The notes beneath the pieces are model-generated. The model saw nothing but the letters and a program-made list of their open reading frames with translations. It ran no database searches and was not told the DNA's origin. From Entoloma clypeatum (taxonomy: Eukaryota; Basidiomycota; Agaricomycetes; Agaricales; Entolomataceae), in assembly GCA_963565915.1 (NCBI GenBank), contig OY751493.1, positions 2,666,001 through 2,730,000 on the forward strand: a stretch of DNA of 64,000 nt, read 5' to 3'. Positions 11,421-20,985 of this stretch are shown here, in pieces; the stretch's first letter is position 1, and the number at the start of each line of letters is the position of its first letter. The translations under genes and the position numbers were made by a program.

Positions 11421-11432
11421 GGGCCCATAACC
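11421..11432 (-). promoter_or_regulatory. Copia-1 primer binding site, complementary to initiator tRNA-Met anticodon region
   Basis: Directly inside the 5' LTR, in sense, lies GGTTATGGGCCC. It is complementary to the anticodon stem-loop of eukaryotic initiator tRNA-Met (GGGCCCAUAACC, CAU anticodon), as used by Drosophila copia with a cleaved half-tRNA. The same site is present in Copia-2 at 41593-41604. Confidence 0.75.
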
Positions 11433-11741
11433 TGTTGAAGTTCCACCTGGGCGCTAGCCACAGGTGTACTGAGCAACATAGCTACAGTGGAAGTACTCTA
11501 CGATACCGCTATGATTACTTACATGGTTTGGAGGGGTAAGGCTGGTGAGAGCGGTTGAGGCTGGTAAGAGCGATGGAGCTGGTTAAGAGTCAAGAGACAA
11601 CTTGTTGATATTGACAGTTTCCTGGTCTTATATACCGTACTACTGTTTGTACCAACCAAACAAGTATGTAATGAAGATATGTAAAGGTCACGTGATGTAA
11701 TCTAATCTAATCTAATCTACGTGATGGGAAAAGTTTCAACA
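11433..11741 (-). repeat. 5' LTR of Copia-1 (309 bp)
   Basis: Pairs with 6034-6342. Differences include ctacgat/ctatgat, attactta/tcactta and gaggggtaag/gagggggtaag. Followed on the plus strand by the TSD gtccc at 11742-11746. The stretch 11067-11420 between gag and the primer site is leader without an ORF I can support. Confidence 0.95.
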
Positions 11742-11746
11742 GTCCC

Positions 11747-13335
11747 TCCTTGAGCATTTGGTCACTGTCTTGTGGTTCGAGTTCCGCTTCATATCAGGGT
11801 AAGCGTGACAGGATGTCCGCTTTCGCATTGGTCTTGCCGGGCACATGCCGTAATTCAAAGTCATAGTCCTGTAACTTCATTTTCCAGTGTCGCTGTCGTT
11901 GATTCAGGTCCTGAGGACGACGGAAGTATTCCAGGTTCTTGTGATCGGTCAAGATTTCAAAACGTTCCTTGGCTTCGAGCAGATAGTGTCTCCAATCTTT
12001 CAATGCTTCCACGACTGCCAGAAGTTCCTTGTCGTATATCTCGTAATTCTGTTCAGCCGCGGACATGGTCCGCGACAAGAACACGATGGGGTGCCATTTG
12101 TCGTCTTGCTTCTGAGAGAGTACTGCTCCAATTGCATAGCCCGATGCATCGGTTTCAACCCTGAACTGTCCCTCTGGTTTTGGTAATGCCAAGACCGGTG
12201 CCGATGTAATTGCCCGTATGAGACCTTCAAAGCCTTGCTGCTCTGTTGGTCCCCAAGTAAATGCCATACCGCCTGTGAGCGCGGTGAGAGGCTTTGCGAT
12301 GTTTGAGTACCCTTCAATAAATCGTCGATAGAAGTTAGCAAATCCAAGGAACTTCTGAACTTCCTTTTTGATGTGGGTGCTCGCCAGTTTCAAATTGTAT
12401 CCACCTTCTCAGTTTCCATCTCCACACGTCCCTCACCAACCACATATCCCAATATAGGACATTTCGTTACTTCCCATAAACACTTCTTCTCCTTCAGGAA
12501 CAAATCATTGTCCGATAGGATCTGTAGGATTTCTTCAGTGTTTCGCGCGAGTTCTTCCTTGGTTTTACCGATAACCATGATGTCATCCATGTAGATCACG
12601 CAGATACGTCGGCGGATCTGGTCCCGGAATAGACTAGCCATCATTTGAGAGAACGTTCCCGGGGAGTTGCAAAGACCGAAAAACATGACCAATGGTTCGA
12701 ACAATCCTCGACTGGTGAGGAAGGCAGCTTTCCATTCATCGCCCTCCTTAATCCAGATGTTGTTATAGCCCCACATGATGTCCATTTTATTGAAGTAGAC
12801 CGCATCTTTCAGTACGTCCAAGAGATCGGATATTCGTGGGAGTGGGAACTTGTCTTTGACCGTGAATTTATTGACCATGCGGTAATCTTGTACCAATCGT
12901 TTGGAGCCATCCTTTTTGTTGATGAAGAAGCAAGGGGAGGCATAAGGGGATTTGGACGGGCGGATCTTTCCCGTTGCTAGACCCTCGTCAATGAATGCGT
13001 CCAATTCTTCTTGTTCCTTTTGCGTCATAGGATATGTATTTCCCCCTAGTTCCTTTGGTGCGTCCGGTGTAAGTTCGATACCATGGTCCCATTCCCTCTC
13101 CTTTGGGATCTTGTCAAAGTTCTCTTTCTCGAAAAGATGAGCAAATCGTTCAACATATGAGGGTCGTTTGGTTGTGGGAGGTGGTGTGGGAGTGACAGCT
13201 TCCAAAATAGGGTCTCCAGGCTTCCATTTCTGATCTGACTTTTTGGGTGCATCTTTGTCGCGCACCTCAACCATGCGAACCCGGTGTTTGCGACCATTAA
13301 GGTTAATCCTAAAATCTGAGTGTTTGGTTCGACAT
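11747..13335 (-). pseudogene. Gypsy-B Pol, reverse transcriptase and RNase H part
   Basis: Middle of Gypsy-B Pol. RT motifs in order: LVQDYRMVNKFT, FNKMDIMWGYNN, LVMFFGLCNSPGTF, YMDDIMVIG (catalytic YxDD), then LGYVVGEGRV. RNase H follows: [46 protein letters not shown] and ADILSRLP. Lesions: an in-frame TGA after EKVDTI (about 12393-12395), a frameshift about 20 nt further on between APTS and KEVQKFLG, and a TGA at 11794-11796 after LSRLP. The RT sits between the Copia-1 insertion (below 11747) and the solo LTR (above 13335). The frame across the solo LTR is preserved once the LTR and one TSD are removed. Confidence 0.9.
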
Positions 13336-13723
13336 TGTTATGGACTTACCGGTTTGTATGTTACGCACTTTTCCCTTGCATTGTGCCTTCGTTATTTCTT
13401 TGACTCATCGGACCGCTTATTCATTTACCTTTACTCTACCATTCTCCTTTAGTATACTTCGCTCCCGCGCTGACTCACACTCCGCAGTAGGGATTACTCA
13501 GTCCGCAGTCGTCTGACTCACTTCGCACTGCCTTTCCGCAGTTACTGACTCATCCGCACTGCCTTCCGCAGCTACTGACTCACTCGCTACCGCTTGTAGC
13601 CAGTACTATATAAACCCCATGTACCATAGCTACATTCCTTAGATTTAGCAATCACTTTGCTCTTCGCCTTTCCACTTCCTGCATACTCTGCCCGAACCTT
13701 GGAACGGTATGTTAAGCATAACA
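13336..13723 (+). repeat. Solo LTR of family Gypsy-B inserted in Gypsy-B pol, opposite orientation
   Basis: 388 bp, matching the reverse complement of 3571-3958 and 15890-16277, with TSD gacat at 13331-13335 and 13724-13728. It splits the protease-RT linker of the host element after RCPTTC. No internal sequence remains, so a full element inserted here and was removed by LTR-LTR recombination. Confidence 0.95.
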
Positions 13724-14183
13724 GACATGTTGTTGGGCACCGGTTAAATGTTACCGCGCCGGTTGTCCAATTGATTGTGGGGTTGTGGTGTACCAACCAG
13801 TCATGTCCCAAGAGCATGTCCGTCCTCCCAATGTCCAGTACCATTGCTTCCATGGTTTCCTGATGTGCTCCCAAATCCAGTTTGACTTCGGCAAGTTGGT
13901 TCGCTTTCTGTTGTCGATTTGGTGATCCATCCGCATTTAGAATTGCTATGGGTGGTATTCCTCGCGTGGGGAGGTTCTGTTCGCGTACTATTCTGGGATG
14001 AATGCATGTGCATTCACATCCGCTGTCAACCTCAGGTCGGATAACCTTTGGTCCTCGTCGTGTTTTGAGCTGCGCTAACAGCCTGATTTCTCATCTTTTC
14101 GGAGGTTTATCTCCCTTCACAATCTTAGTCGACGCAGCGGCTCGCTTGGCAGGGATGACATAGGTTCTATTGTCTGCAGTCAT
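13724..14183 (-). pseudogene. Gypsy-B Pol, N-terminal protease part
   Basis: The frame opens MTADNRTYVIPAKRAA at 14183 and leads to an aspartic protease signature VDSGCECTCIHP near 14020 (catalytic Asp-Ser-Gly), then MLLGHDWLVHHNPTINW, the conserved hydrophobic motif of Gypsy proteases. A TGA interrupts the frame about 30 codons in, after KPPKR, and another TGA lies 14 codons upstream of the ATG. Both are compatible with CGA-to-TGA changes. The frame is -1 relative to gag. Confidence 0.85.
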
Positions 14184-14233
14184 ACAAGGCAAGCAAGTCC
14201 GTTTAATAGATAAGGGTCACGACTTAGCGTCGT

Positions 14234-15712
14234 TTAATCGGACCCTTCGGGAAAATCCTTCTCGTCGGCTTCTAAGATTGTGGTTTCATCATTCTCGGCA
14301 TCTTCCTCAGACACCTTCCTAACCCTTCCGGAGTTCTTCTTCGGCTTGCAGCAGTTGCGCGCGATATGGCCTTCTTGGTCACAGTTGAAACACTTGCGAC
14401 CATCTTTCTTCTTTGGAGCGCTACAGTCTTTAGCCAGATGACCGAAGCGCTGACAGTTGTAGCAACAGGCTACTCCTGCTTTGTCAATCTCCATGGCCTT
14501 GCCCTGATTACCATAAGTGGTACCCGATCCGGTGCGCATGTCGCCGCCACCTCGGATGACCAGTGCGTGTCCTTCCATCTGTCGTCCCTTGTTTCGGATC
14601 TCCTTTGCGTAATTGGTGTACGTCTTGCCATCGCTAGCCACTTGTTCAGAGATTCTGCGGTTGACGTTCTTCTCTAGGATGTATTTCCCAGTTTCTTCGC
14701 CAAGGTTTGACAGTTTCAAGAGTTCTTCAAATTCATCCAAGAATTCATCAACAGTGCGTTTCTCTTGTTTCAGGACTTTGAGTCTCGCTTTGGCAGCGAC
14801 CGACTTGTTGGCGATGGAGAATCATGTGGCGATGTCATCGGAAAAACCTAGCCAGGTGATGTTCTCGTTGTCAATGGCAAGAGCGTCTAACTTGTTACTG
14901 GCCCAGTGTCTGCCGGACCCTTCCATCATGCGGGATAACACCGCAAGAATCTTCTGATCGTCTGTGAGGCTCTTTTGGAACCTGATGTATAGTTTGGTGG
15001 CTTTCCACCACTCGTCAAAGGTGTATCTGTCCTTGAACATCCCAGGATCCTTGATGATCTTGGATGTATCCATTGTTTGTACAGCCGGAGCTTCTGCCAT
15101 GTTTAGAGTCTGCGGAGGAGAAGAGGAGTCGGGTTGTTGGGATGAAGATGGGGTTCGGGATACAGGTAAGGATTGAAAATGAGTCCCTGTTCTAGGCGTC
15201 TGTTCGATATCTGACTGCGCGGAGTCAAAAGTAAATTCATCAGGGGACTCGTCGGCGGAATCGGTGGCAAAACGTTCAGAGTATTTCCTCTGTAAATCTC
15301 TAAGGAATCTGTTCCTGCGCGTCTGTTGGTCTCGAGAAGGGGTCAAGTCTCTCGTTTCGTGCCCAGCGGTTGTACTCGGTTTGTTGTTCTTCGATGGTGA
15401 AGTGGGCGTAGATCTGCTGCTTCGAGTAAGACGTGATGATGTGGCTCTGGGACGTCTCGATGTGAGCATCCTAATCAATCTTCTGATAATGGTTGTCTGG
15501 ACACCGATAAACTCTCTGATCTCTGTGATCCGACCTGTCTGAGGTCCTTCTTGAACGCGAAAGCTTTCGAGTTCGTTCTGTCGGGCGTTGTAACGCGCGA
15601 TCTGGTGTTGCCGAGCAAGATGGATGCTCTCTGCTATCTCGCCGTGGGGGCGATGCTCGTCATTGTTTAGTTCTTCGTCAAGCACCTGCTGTAGGATGCG
15701 ACGGATCTCCAA
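14234..15712 (-). pseudogene. Gypsy-B Gag with two CCHC knuckles, one internal TGA
   Basis: The N-terminal region (15712-14825) has a helical, Arg/Gln-rich start (MEIRRILQQVLDEELNNDEH), a basic Ser/Arg-rich middle and the capsid segment ending NITWLGFSDDIAT. A TGA at 14822-14824 interrupts it; the frame then continues FSIANKSVAAKARLKVLKQE, so this is one gene with one nonsense codon. Near the C-terminus are two zinc knuckles, CYNCQRFGHLAKDC and CFNCDQEGHIARNC, followed by an acidic tail. Two knuckles set it apart from families A and C, which have one. The segment 14184-14233 separates it from the first pol ATG. Confidence 0.9.
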
Positions 15713-15876
15713 TTCGATGTACTGCTGGATGAGTGTAAAATCGATACTGTCTCGAGGACTTAGCTCCTCCTGTCGGGCTTCTGGCGTGCTGAATGGGTTA
15801 CTGGTGAAGTCTTCAAAGAAGCGCGACGTCTTGACTCGTCTGGTAGTTGCTCTCTTCGCTCTGGGCGAACCTAACG

Positions 15877-15887
15877 AGATTTAGCAA
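15877..15887 (-). promoter_or_regulatory. Gypsy-B self-priming primer binding site
   Basis: In sense, TTGCTAAATCT lies 2 nt after the 5' LTR end. Its exact 11-nt complement AGATTTAGCAA lies inside the LTR (15962-15972), with its first base 34 nt after the first T of TATATAAA (15999-16006). This matches the Tf1 mode, in which the mRNA 5' end is its own primer. No tRNA 3' end is needed to explain it. Confidence 0.8.
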
Positions 15888-15889
15888 CT

Positions 15890-16277
15890 TGTTATGCTTA
15901 ACAAACTGTTCCAAGGTTCGGGCAGAGTATGCAGGAAGTGGAAAGGCGAAGAGCAAAGTGATTGCTAAATCTAAGGAATGTAGCTATGGTACATGGGGTT
16001 TATATAGTACTGGCTACGAGCGGTAGCGAGTGAGTCAGTAGCTGCGGAAGGCAGTGCGGATGAGTCAGTAACTGCGGAAAGGCAGTGCGAAGTGAGTCAG
16101 ACGACTGCGGACTGAGTAATCCCTACTGCGGAGTGCGAGTCAGCACGGGAGCGAAGTATACTAAAGGAGAATGGTAGAGTAAAGGTAAATGAATAAGCGG
16201 TCCGATGAGTCAAAGAAATAACGAAGGTACAATGCAAGGGAAAAGTGTGTAACATACAAACCGGTAAGTCCATAACA
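15890..16277 (-). repeat. 5' LTR of Gypsy-B (388 bp)
   Basis: Same length and ends as 3571-3958. Contains the TATA box (15999-16006) and the self-primer (15962-15972). The TSD agtcc follows at 16278-16282. Confidence 0.96.
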
Positions 16278-16282
16278 AGTCC

Positions 16283-16766
16283 CAAGGACATCTTTAATCC
16301 GCTCCGCCAACCCGGAGTAGTACTGGTGATGCAGGGCAGAGCTGTCCCAGTGCGTTTTGGCAGCAAGGCGTGTGAACTCAATATTATACTTGAGAATATG
16401 TTGATTTTCGCGCATTTTGAGATTGTCCAGAGAGTCGGCAGCATCCGCAACGGGGTCAATGACCCCGAATTCCGTGCGGAGTGTGCGGAGGAATGCGGAC
16501 CAATCTTCGTACCAGTCCGGGCGGTTGTCCAGGTCCGGTTCGATGATGAAATGCTCGAAATAATCGAGAGCCGTGCCTCGGAGGAAGGAGATGGCGAGAG
16601 TGATTTTGGCAGAGTCATCGTCATACTCAGAGTTGTCGCAGAAGAACAATGTGCATTGGAGGATGAACTGGTTTAGTTTCTGGGGATCGGAACCGTCGAA
16701 GGTGTCCGGATCCTTAGCCTTTTTGTGATGCTTGTGACCTTTGCTGCGTTTGAGTTCATTGGTCAT
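16283..16766 (-). CDS. Gypsy-A1 Gag, N-terminal capsid part (split gene)
   Basis: Starts MTNELKRSKGHKHHKKAKDPDTFDG and covers the capsid-like helical region (FDGSDPQKLNQFILQCTLFF...), which resembles the retrotransposon Gag capsid fold family. It continues at 3570 after removal of Gypsy-B. The same frame is open further upstream to an ATG at 17015 (MAL), but codon 4 there is TGA (17004-17006). The copy A4 at the window end has CGA at that place. So either the longer Gag is broken here or translation begins at the internal Met at 16766. The Pro/Thr-rich segment between them looks like coding sequence. Confidence 0.88.
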
Positions 16767-17055
16767 TAAGAGGAAAGCATCTGCAAGGGCTTGTGGGCCG
16801 AAAATATTCTGAGGAGATGGGGGTGCGGATTCTATGGGGGAAGTGGGGATCGGAATATTATGCGGAGGTGTGATGGGCTGAAAACCCGGAGGTGTCGGAG
16901 TAGTGGGAGTTACGGGGGATAGTTCTGTTAAACATTGTTCAACATTTTGTAGAACCTGTTGCCTAGAAGTGCCAGCTTCTGCGGCTTTTGCTGTCTTGGT
17001 GTTTCAGAGTGCCATGACTAGCAGGAATCCAAAAACGGTTTGAGTTCGAATATAC

Positions 17056-17768
17056 TGTTAAGTAGGTGAAAAGTCGGAGCTTTGTCGGAGTCCATCGGAG
17101 GTCGGACGTAGAACTGAGACCGGAGCAGAATTCCGGAAATGCGGAGGAACGACGAAGGGGAGGGACGTGGCTTCAACGTATGTGTTGCGCCGCCGTTTGT
17201 TGGATAAGGTGTCCCAATTTCAGGAGGTCCGAGGAGAGGTCGGAGGTGCGGAGGTCCTCGGAAAGATCTCGGTGAGAGACACGTTGACGTGGAAATGGTT
17301 GGACGACGTCGGAGTTGTAACTCGGACACAGTACTGAGCTCGTCGAAGGGTAACGATGGAGGAAGAGCAGTAGATGAGGATGTCGTCGGCGTATTGTACC
17401 ACAGCGAGGATCTCTGGCATGAACGGGGAGTAGAGGAGTGAACTTTGTTGATATTCGAACTGAGGAACTACAGGTATGGTACGAGCTTAAATACTTAAGT
17501 GAGATTACTTTACGGAGATGGTCGGAGTAGGTCCGGAGTTGTGGCGTAAGTTGCCAGCGACTGTAACGAACATCGGAGATGTCGGTCAACGGACCATGCG
17601 GAAAAGGCGATGCATAAGTAAACGGGAATATGAATATGAAATGCATAAAGGCATGGAGTTATGAATATGAAATGCACGATGGCAACGTGCGGAGATGCAG
17701 AGGTAACGGATGTCTGGAATGTCGGAGGACGATCAGAGTGGATCGGAGATTCGGAGACGGATATAACA
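17056..17768 (-). repeat. 5' LTR of Gypsy-A1 (713 bp)
   Basis: Reverse complement of the A2 LTRs (722 bp) with minor differences; sense ends are TGTTATATCC and TTAAGTAACA-like CA. Contains the TATA-like box, the self-primer AGTTCGAATAT and the 66-codon ORF with the YADD motif (17220-17420). The primer binding site lies at 17043-17053, 2 nt inside the LTR end. Confidence 0.93.
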
Positions 17769-18256
17769 TTATCTGTGATCATGAGCTCGTATACAATCTG
17801 GTATAAATTCACAGTGATTATATCAAATTGTAATGAATTCTGTTCATCATAATTGCTCGTCAGATCTTCCCAAATTTAGTGATGCTATCCTTTTGCAACA
17901 CTGATTGTATCCCTCTCCCAAGACCTGGTCAATTCCTCTCACAGTGTAGTATACTTCGGAGATGGGTAGTCAGCTCACTTCGGGCTTGATGTAGACCAAT
18001 AGGATAGAATTCAGATAGACATTAGAAAGGATGATAGTATTGATGTTGACAATAAGAAGGACTAGGCTAAACTTGAACAAGGGTCCAAGATACTATGACC
18101 CACCCACCCCTACAACCATGCCAGCCCCTGCAAGCACATCATTGACAGAATTTTGAAAGTCATTGTTATCCTTGTCAAGTGTATAGGTCACATCGTTACT
18201 ACTGTACTATTCCGACCAAGTGTTCAGTCACACATCACACCGGACTGTGAACCACC
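17769..18256. other. Intergenic DNA, nothing recognised
   Basis: AT-rich stretch between the A1 5' LTR and the next repeat unit. No ORF, RNA gene or repeat that I can support. It may be the original target of A1; the TSD cannot be checked because the other end of A1 is outside the window. Confidence 0.5.
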
Positions 18257-19251
18257 TAAGGTAGACGCCATCAGGAACCAGCACCCCCTTATGTAAGCCA
18301 AACTGCCCGTCGACGACGACCTCAAATATGACGACCACAAACACATTATCAGTAATTTAAGCTCTAGGATTGGGAGGAATAAATGTATTCTCAAATCCCT
18401 AGGTCGCATGTTTGTATAATAAGCACTCCAAAGCAAGATATTGGACATGAAAACTGTGACGATCAAAAATGCTCTAGATGATAATTCCAACATATTGGAC
18501 ATATAAAAAAAATCGGGGAATTTCTGGGATGTCAATTTTTGCCGCTTATCTAAAGCATCACGTGATCAATAGGGGGAGGAGGAGGGGGGCAAGAGATTGT
18601 GCAAAAGGACACGTAAAAATGGGCAGACGGTCCCAAGCAGATCAGGCTCGTTGCAATAACCTCTCCAAGAACACCAAGGCCCATGTTGATGACTGTTCTG
18701 ACGACAAGGACAAAGACTACAGGCCACCTTCAGATGAAGAGGAAGATACACTTTCAGCCCTTCTCTTTCTCGACGAGGACAATCTGGAGTCTGATTTGGA
18801 GCTGGAGGATGAAGAGGAGGATCTTATGATGGAGGAAAGGGGTTCTTGGATGACGTGCCTCTCATCCAAATTCAACGGTGAGCATTTTTCTTTGTCTCCA
18901 TCATCCATTGGGCTCATGGTACACCTAGATACGCAAATCGCTCCGCGCGCTTCATTAGTGCATACTCCCAGGGACTGCCAGGGCCGGAGGCAGTGTGGGC
19001 TAACTGACGATACCATGGTCATCGGACATTACCTCCCGACATTGTTGCAAAGCTCAGGGCAGAGTATAAGGCATATTTAGCGAAGAAAACATTCTGAATT
19101 AGCATTTTTACGCATAGTGAGGCACCTTGAGTCCCCTGCTTGCGCCACGCGCACACTAAAAAAATTGATTTTTGGATCGTCAATTTTTGCCGCTCTTGGC
19201 ACTTAGTAAGCATATTACATAAGGGTGCTGGTTCCTGCTGGCGCCTATCTT
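18257..19251. mobile_element. Putative non-autonomous DNA transposon with about 38-bp imperfect terminal inverted repeats
   Basis: The left end (about 18257-18297) reads CTAAGGTAGACGCCATCAGG and continues into aaccagcaccc. The right end (19208-19251), reverse complemented, reads CTAAGATAGGCGCCAGCAGG and continues with the same AACCAGCACCC. The arms share about 34 of 38 positions. A 17-nt motif starting gtcaatttttgccgct also occurs twice in direct orientation (18531 and 19181). The exact ends and TSD are not resolved, so the superfamily is open. It contains the acidic ORF listed separately. Confidence 0.5.
18478..19080 (+). CDS. Acidic protein fragment of unknown function inside the DNA-transposon-like unit
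   Basis: A 200-codon frame; the more convincing start is the Met at 18619 (MGRRSQADQARCNNLSKN), giving 154 residues. It has a basic N-terminus, then a strongly acidic block (DDCSDDKDKDYRPPSDEEEDT and LELEDEEEDLMMEE) and an ordinary C-terminus. Short basic-then-acidic leaders of this kind are found at the N-terminus of some basidiomycete transposon-associated proteins, but no catalytic domain follows here. It lies between the inverted ends of the unit, so it may be the remains of the first exon of a transposase gene. A GT directly after FNGE might be a splice donor. Function not assigned. Confidence 0.35.
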   Translation: MIIPTYWTYKKNRGISGMSIFAAYLKHHVINRGRRRGARDCAKGHVKMGRRSQADQARCNNLSKNTKAHVDDCSDDKDKDYRPPSDEEEDTLSALLFLDEDNLESDLELEDEEEDLMMEERGSWMTCLSSKFNGEHFSLSPSSIGLMVHLDTQIAPRASLVHTPRDCQGRRQCGLTDDTMVIGHYLPTLLQSSGQSIRHI

Positions 19252-19264
19252 AGTATACCTGAAC

Positions 19265-19319
19265 TACCAGCCTAATTAGGCTGGTACCACAGGGTGTTTG
19301 GTCCCAGCCTAATTAGGCT
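19265..19319. repeat. Palindrome pair with TAATTA core
   Basis: 19265-19286 is a perfect 22-bp palindrome centred on CTAATTAG, and 19306-19319 repeats its central AGCCTAATTAGGCT. Between them lies CAGGGTGTTTGG, a sequence type seen at hAT transposon ends, but no matching partner end was found. Confidence 0.45.
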
Positions 19320-19371
19320 CGATATCATCAGATTCCCAACACCAGTGTTAAATCATTCCCCAAACATGCGA

Positions 19372-19998
19372 GACCATGCTTTGTCATTGTTGATCACGGT
19401 TGGTTGGAGCCATCAAAATCACACCCACGTCCATCAATCCCAGTGAAAATCGGGTCACATGGGAGTGGGTTTTCTCAGGGCTATTTTTGGTTTGATCTTG
19501 CCTAACTTGGTTTAAATCAGTCTGAATGGGAAATTTGATTTGATCGACAGCGAGTCCAACTTTAAGGGTTTGAGAGGGTTTGAGTCAGAATAATCTGGAA
19601 ATTCAACCATCAATTCCCACAGGTTCCCACTCAATTCCCCTGGTTTGACAGATTTTAACTGAATCACCCCTGAAAAAACCTGAGCAAACCAGATCACATC
19701 CTGCTTGTTTCCCAAATTTTCCAGGTTATCCTGACTCAAACCCTTAAAGTTGGACTCGCTGTCAATCAAATCAAATTTCACATTCAGACTGATTTAAACC
19801 AAGTTAGGCAAGATCAAACCAAAAATAGCCCTGAGAAAACCCACTCCCACGCGACCCAATTTTCACTGGGCATCAATCACAACCATCAACACAGCCGCCG
19901 CGCGTGTTGGTTGTTGCTCGGCTACCTTGTGCTCGTTGTTCTGCTCAACTATCTCATTATTCCGGCCTCATTTCTCTTCCTTTCTTTTTTACAATATG
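19372..19998 (+). repeat. Inverted fragment of the Gypsy-E LTR
   Basis: Apart from an internal MITE, this stretch equals the reverse complement of about 21027-21211 inside the Gypsy-E 3' LTR (from catgctttgtcattgttgat to ttcctttctttttt). It is therefore an LTR fragment of the same family in plus orientation, lacking both LTR ends. Similarity stops abruptly on both sides. Confidence 0.8.
19439..19870. mobile_element. 432-bp fold-back MITE, hAT-like, in the LTR fragment
   Basis: The two halves are near-perfect inverted repeats (left arm from CCCAGTGAAAATCGGGTC, right arm ending CCAATTTTCACTGGG), able to form a long hairpin. The interrupted LTR shows the empty site: catcaat is single at 21140-21160 but doubled here at 19432-19438 and 19871-19877 (7 bp; 8 bp if one end base is assigned to the host). 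A 7-8 bp duplication and CAGTG ends suggest hAT mobilisation. No coding capacity. Confidence 0.82.
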
Positions 19999-20985
19999 TT
20001 TATATATGTAACTACAGTATAATAGAACAAATATTATTGTTATTTGATGCCCTGGAGGCTTAGGATTGTTATATCTATAAATCTTGAGGTATGTTGGCTG
20101 TTATGCACCTATAGGGGAGCCCTTGGATGAGTTGGGAAGGCTTTGGATGATGTATCATTACAGTAGAACATTAGGGAGGTGTATTATAGGGAGGGGAGGG
20201 AGGGAGGAGGTCAAAAAAGCGCACTTATGGGTGGGGAGGAGGATAGCAGTTCATATGCATTGTTTGAGGCCCTTGGAATGATTGGGGTAGTCCCAAGGAA
20301 GTGTTGGACTATAAATGAAGCATGGGAACAAAGCCTAGACATGGGTATAGAGCTGTATGTAGATATGTGTGAAGGGACTGGAAGAAGAAGACTTACTCCT
20401 TATTGTCTAGACCACCCACAGCTCTGAATCACAGGATATATCATCTAGTGGTTCCTCTAAAGTGGATAATGAGTAGTGCCTTGAGATATGCTCGATATGC
20501 GATCAAGGGGGAGGAGGAGCACATACCTCCCAGTGAGGGCCCTAAGCCAGGATCTGTCCAATAGTACCTACAATGTTATTTTATATGAGTATTATCCTAG
20601 AAATGGATACCTTGATGAGCCATAGAATGAGCAGAAATGGGTGATAAAAGCGAAAATATGTGTACTCACATTGAGGCCTCAGGTAGTATTCCTGATACTT
20701 CCCATGGCCCACTGGAGCGTTGCATTACCTACCTATACCTATTAGGGTCTCCAAGCGTCGGTTATATGACCTACCTATTGAGGTAGAGTGGGTGTTAGTG
20801 ATGAAATTGAGATGAAAGGCAAAAAATGCGGTTTTTCACACCTGGAACACTTGATATCACCTGTAAAAATATATAGTAAGCTGGAGTACATACCATAGGT
20901 ATATTAGAAGGGCCTGCAAGTGGTCCGAAGGTGGTCTGATGGTTGTGGAAGGTAGGAGATGAGATATGGCCGTCAGAACATGTAT
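19999..20985. other. Intergenic DNA, nothing recognised
   Basis: About 1 kb, AT-rich on the left and with a G-rich run near 20190. Only short frames occur (e.g. 20084-20427) and none resembles a protein I know. The right end may include part of the Gypsy-E LTR, whose outer boundary I could not fix. Confidence 0.4.

Larger units (their letters stand above)
6034..11741 (-). mobile_element. Copia-1, Ty1/Copia LTR retrotransposon inserted in Gypsy-B pol
   Basis: Bounded by two 309-bp LTRs (6034-6342, 11433-11741) starting TGTTGAA and ending TTCAACA in plus orientation, with TSD gtccc (6029-6033 and 11742-11746). The coding strand is minus. The LTRs differ at roughly seven positions by eye, so this is an older insertion than Gypsy-D or A2. 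Order gag-protease-integrase-RT-RNase H is the Copia order. Gag carries a deletion and frameshifts; the pol part is open for 1226 codons. Confidence 0.95.
3571..16277 (-). mobile_element. Gypsy-B, chromovirus LTR retrotransposon with third ORF, nested in A1 gag
   Basis: Complete element on the minus strand with two 388-bp LTRs (3571-3958 and 15890-16277) that start TGTTA and end TAACA, flanked by the TSD agtcc. Coding order in the sense direction is gag (15712-14234), pol (14183 down to 4478, interrupted twice) and a small ORF3 (4355-3993). It is interrupted by Copia-1 (6034-11741) and by a solo LTR of its own family in the opposite orientation (13336-13723). Several in-frame TGA codons and one frameshift make this copy defective. 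PPT: GAGGAGGGGAACA directly before the 3' LTR. Confidence 0.94.
1..17768 (-). mobile_element. Gypsy-A copy 1 (A1), chromovirus LTR retrotransposon, nested host, cut by window start
   Basis: A1 runs on the minus strand from its 5' LTR (17056-17768) through gag and pol to the window edge; its 3' LTR lies outside. Its own sequence is 1-3570 plus 16283-17768; the middle is Gypsy-B and everything nested inside that. Removing Gypsy-B together with one copy of the 5-bp TSD agtcc (3566-3570 and 16278-16282) gives a gag of exactly 909 nt, the same length as gag in copy A2. Family assignment rests on near-identity with A2 over gag, pol and LTR. Confidence 0.93.

Noticed and set aside
20084..20427. Short frames in the spacer as a possible host gene
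   Set aside because: No start context, intron pattern or recognisable motif; G-rich composition makes chance frames likely.
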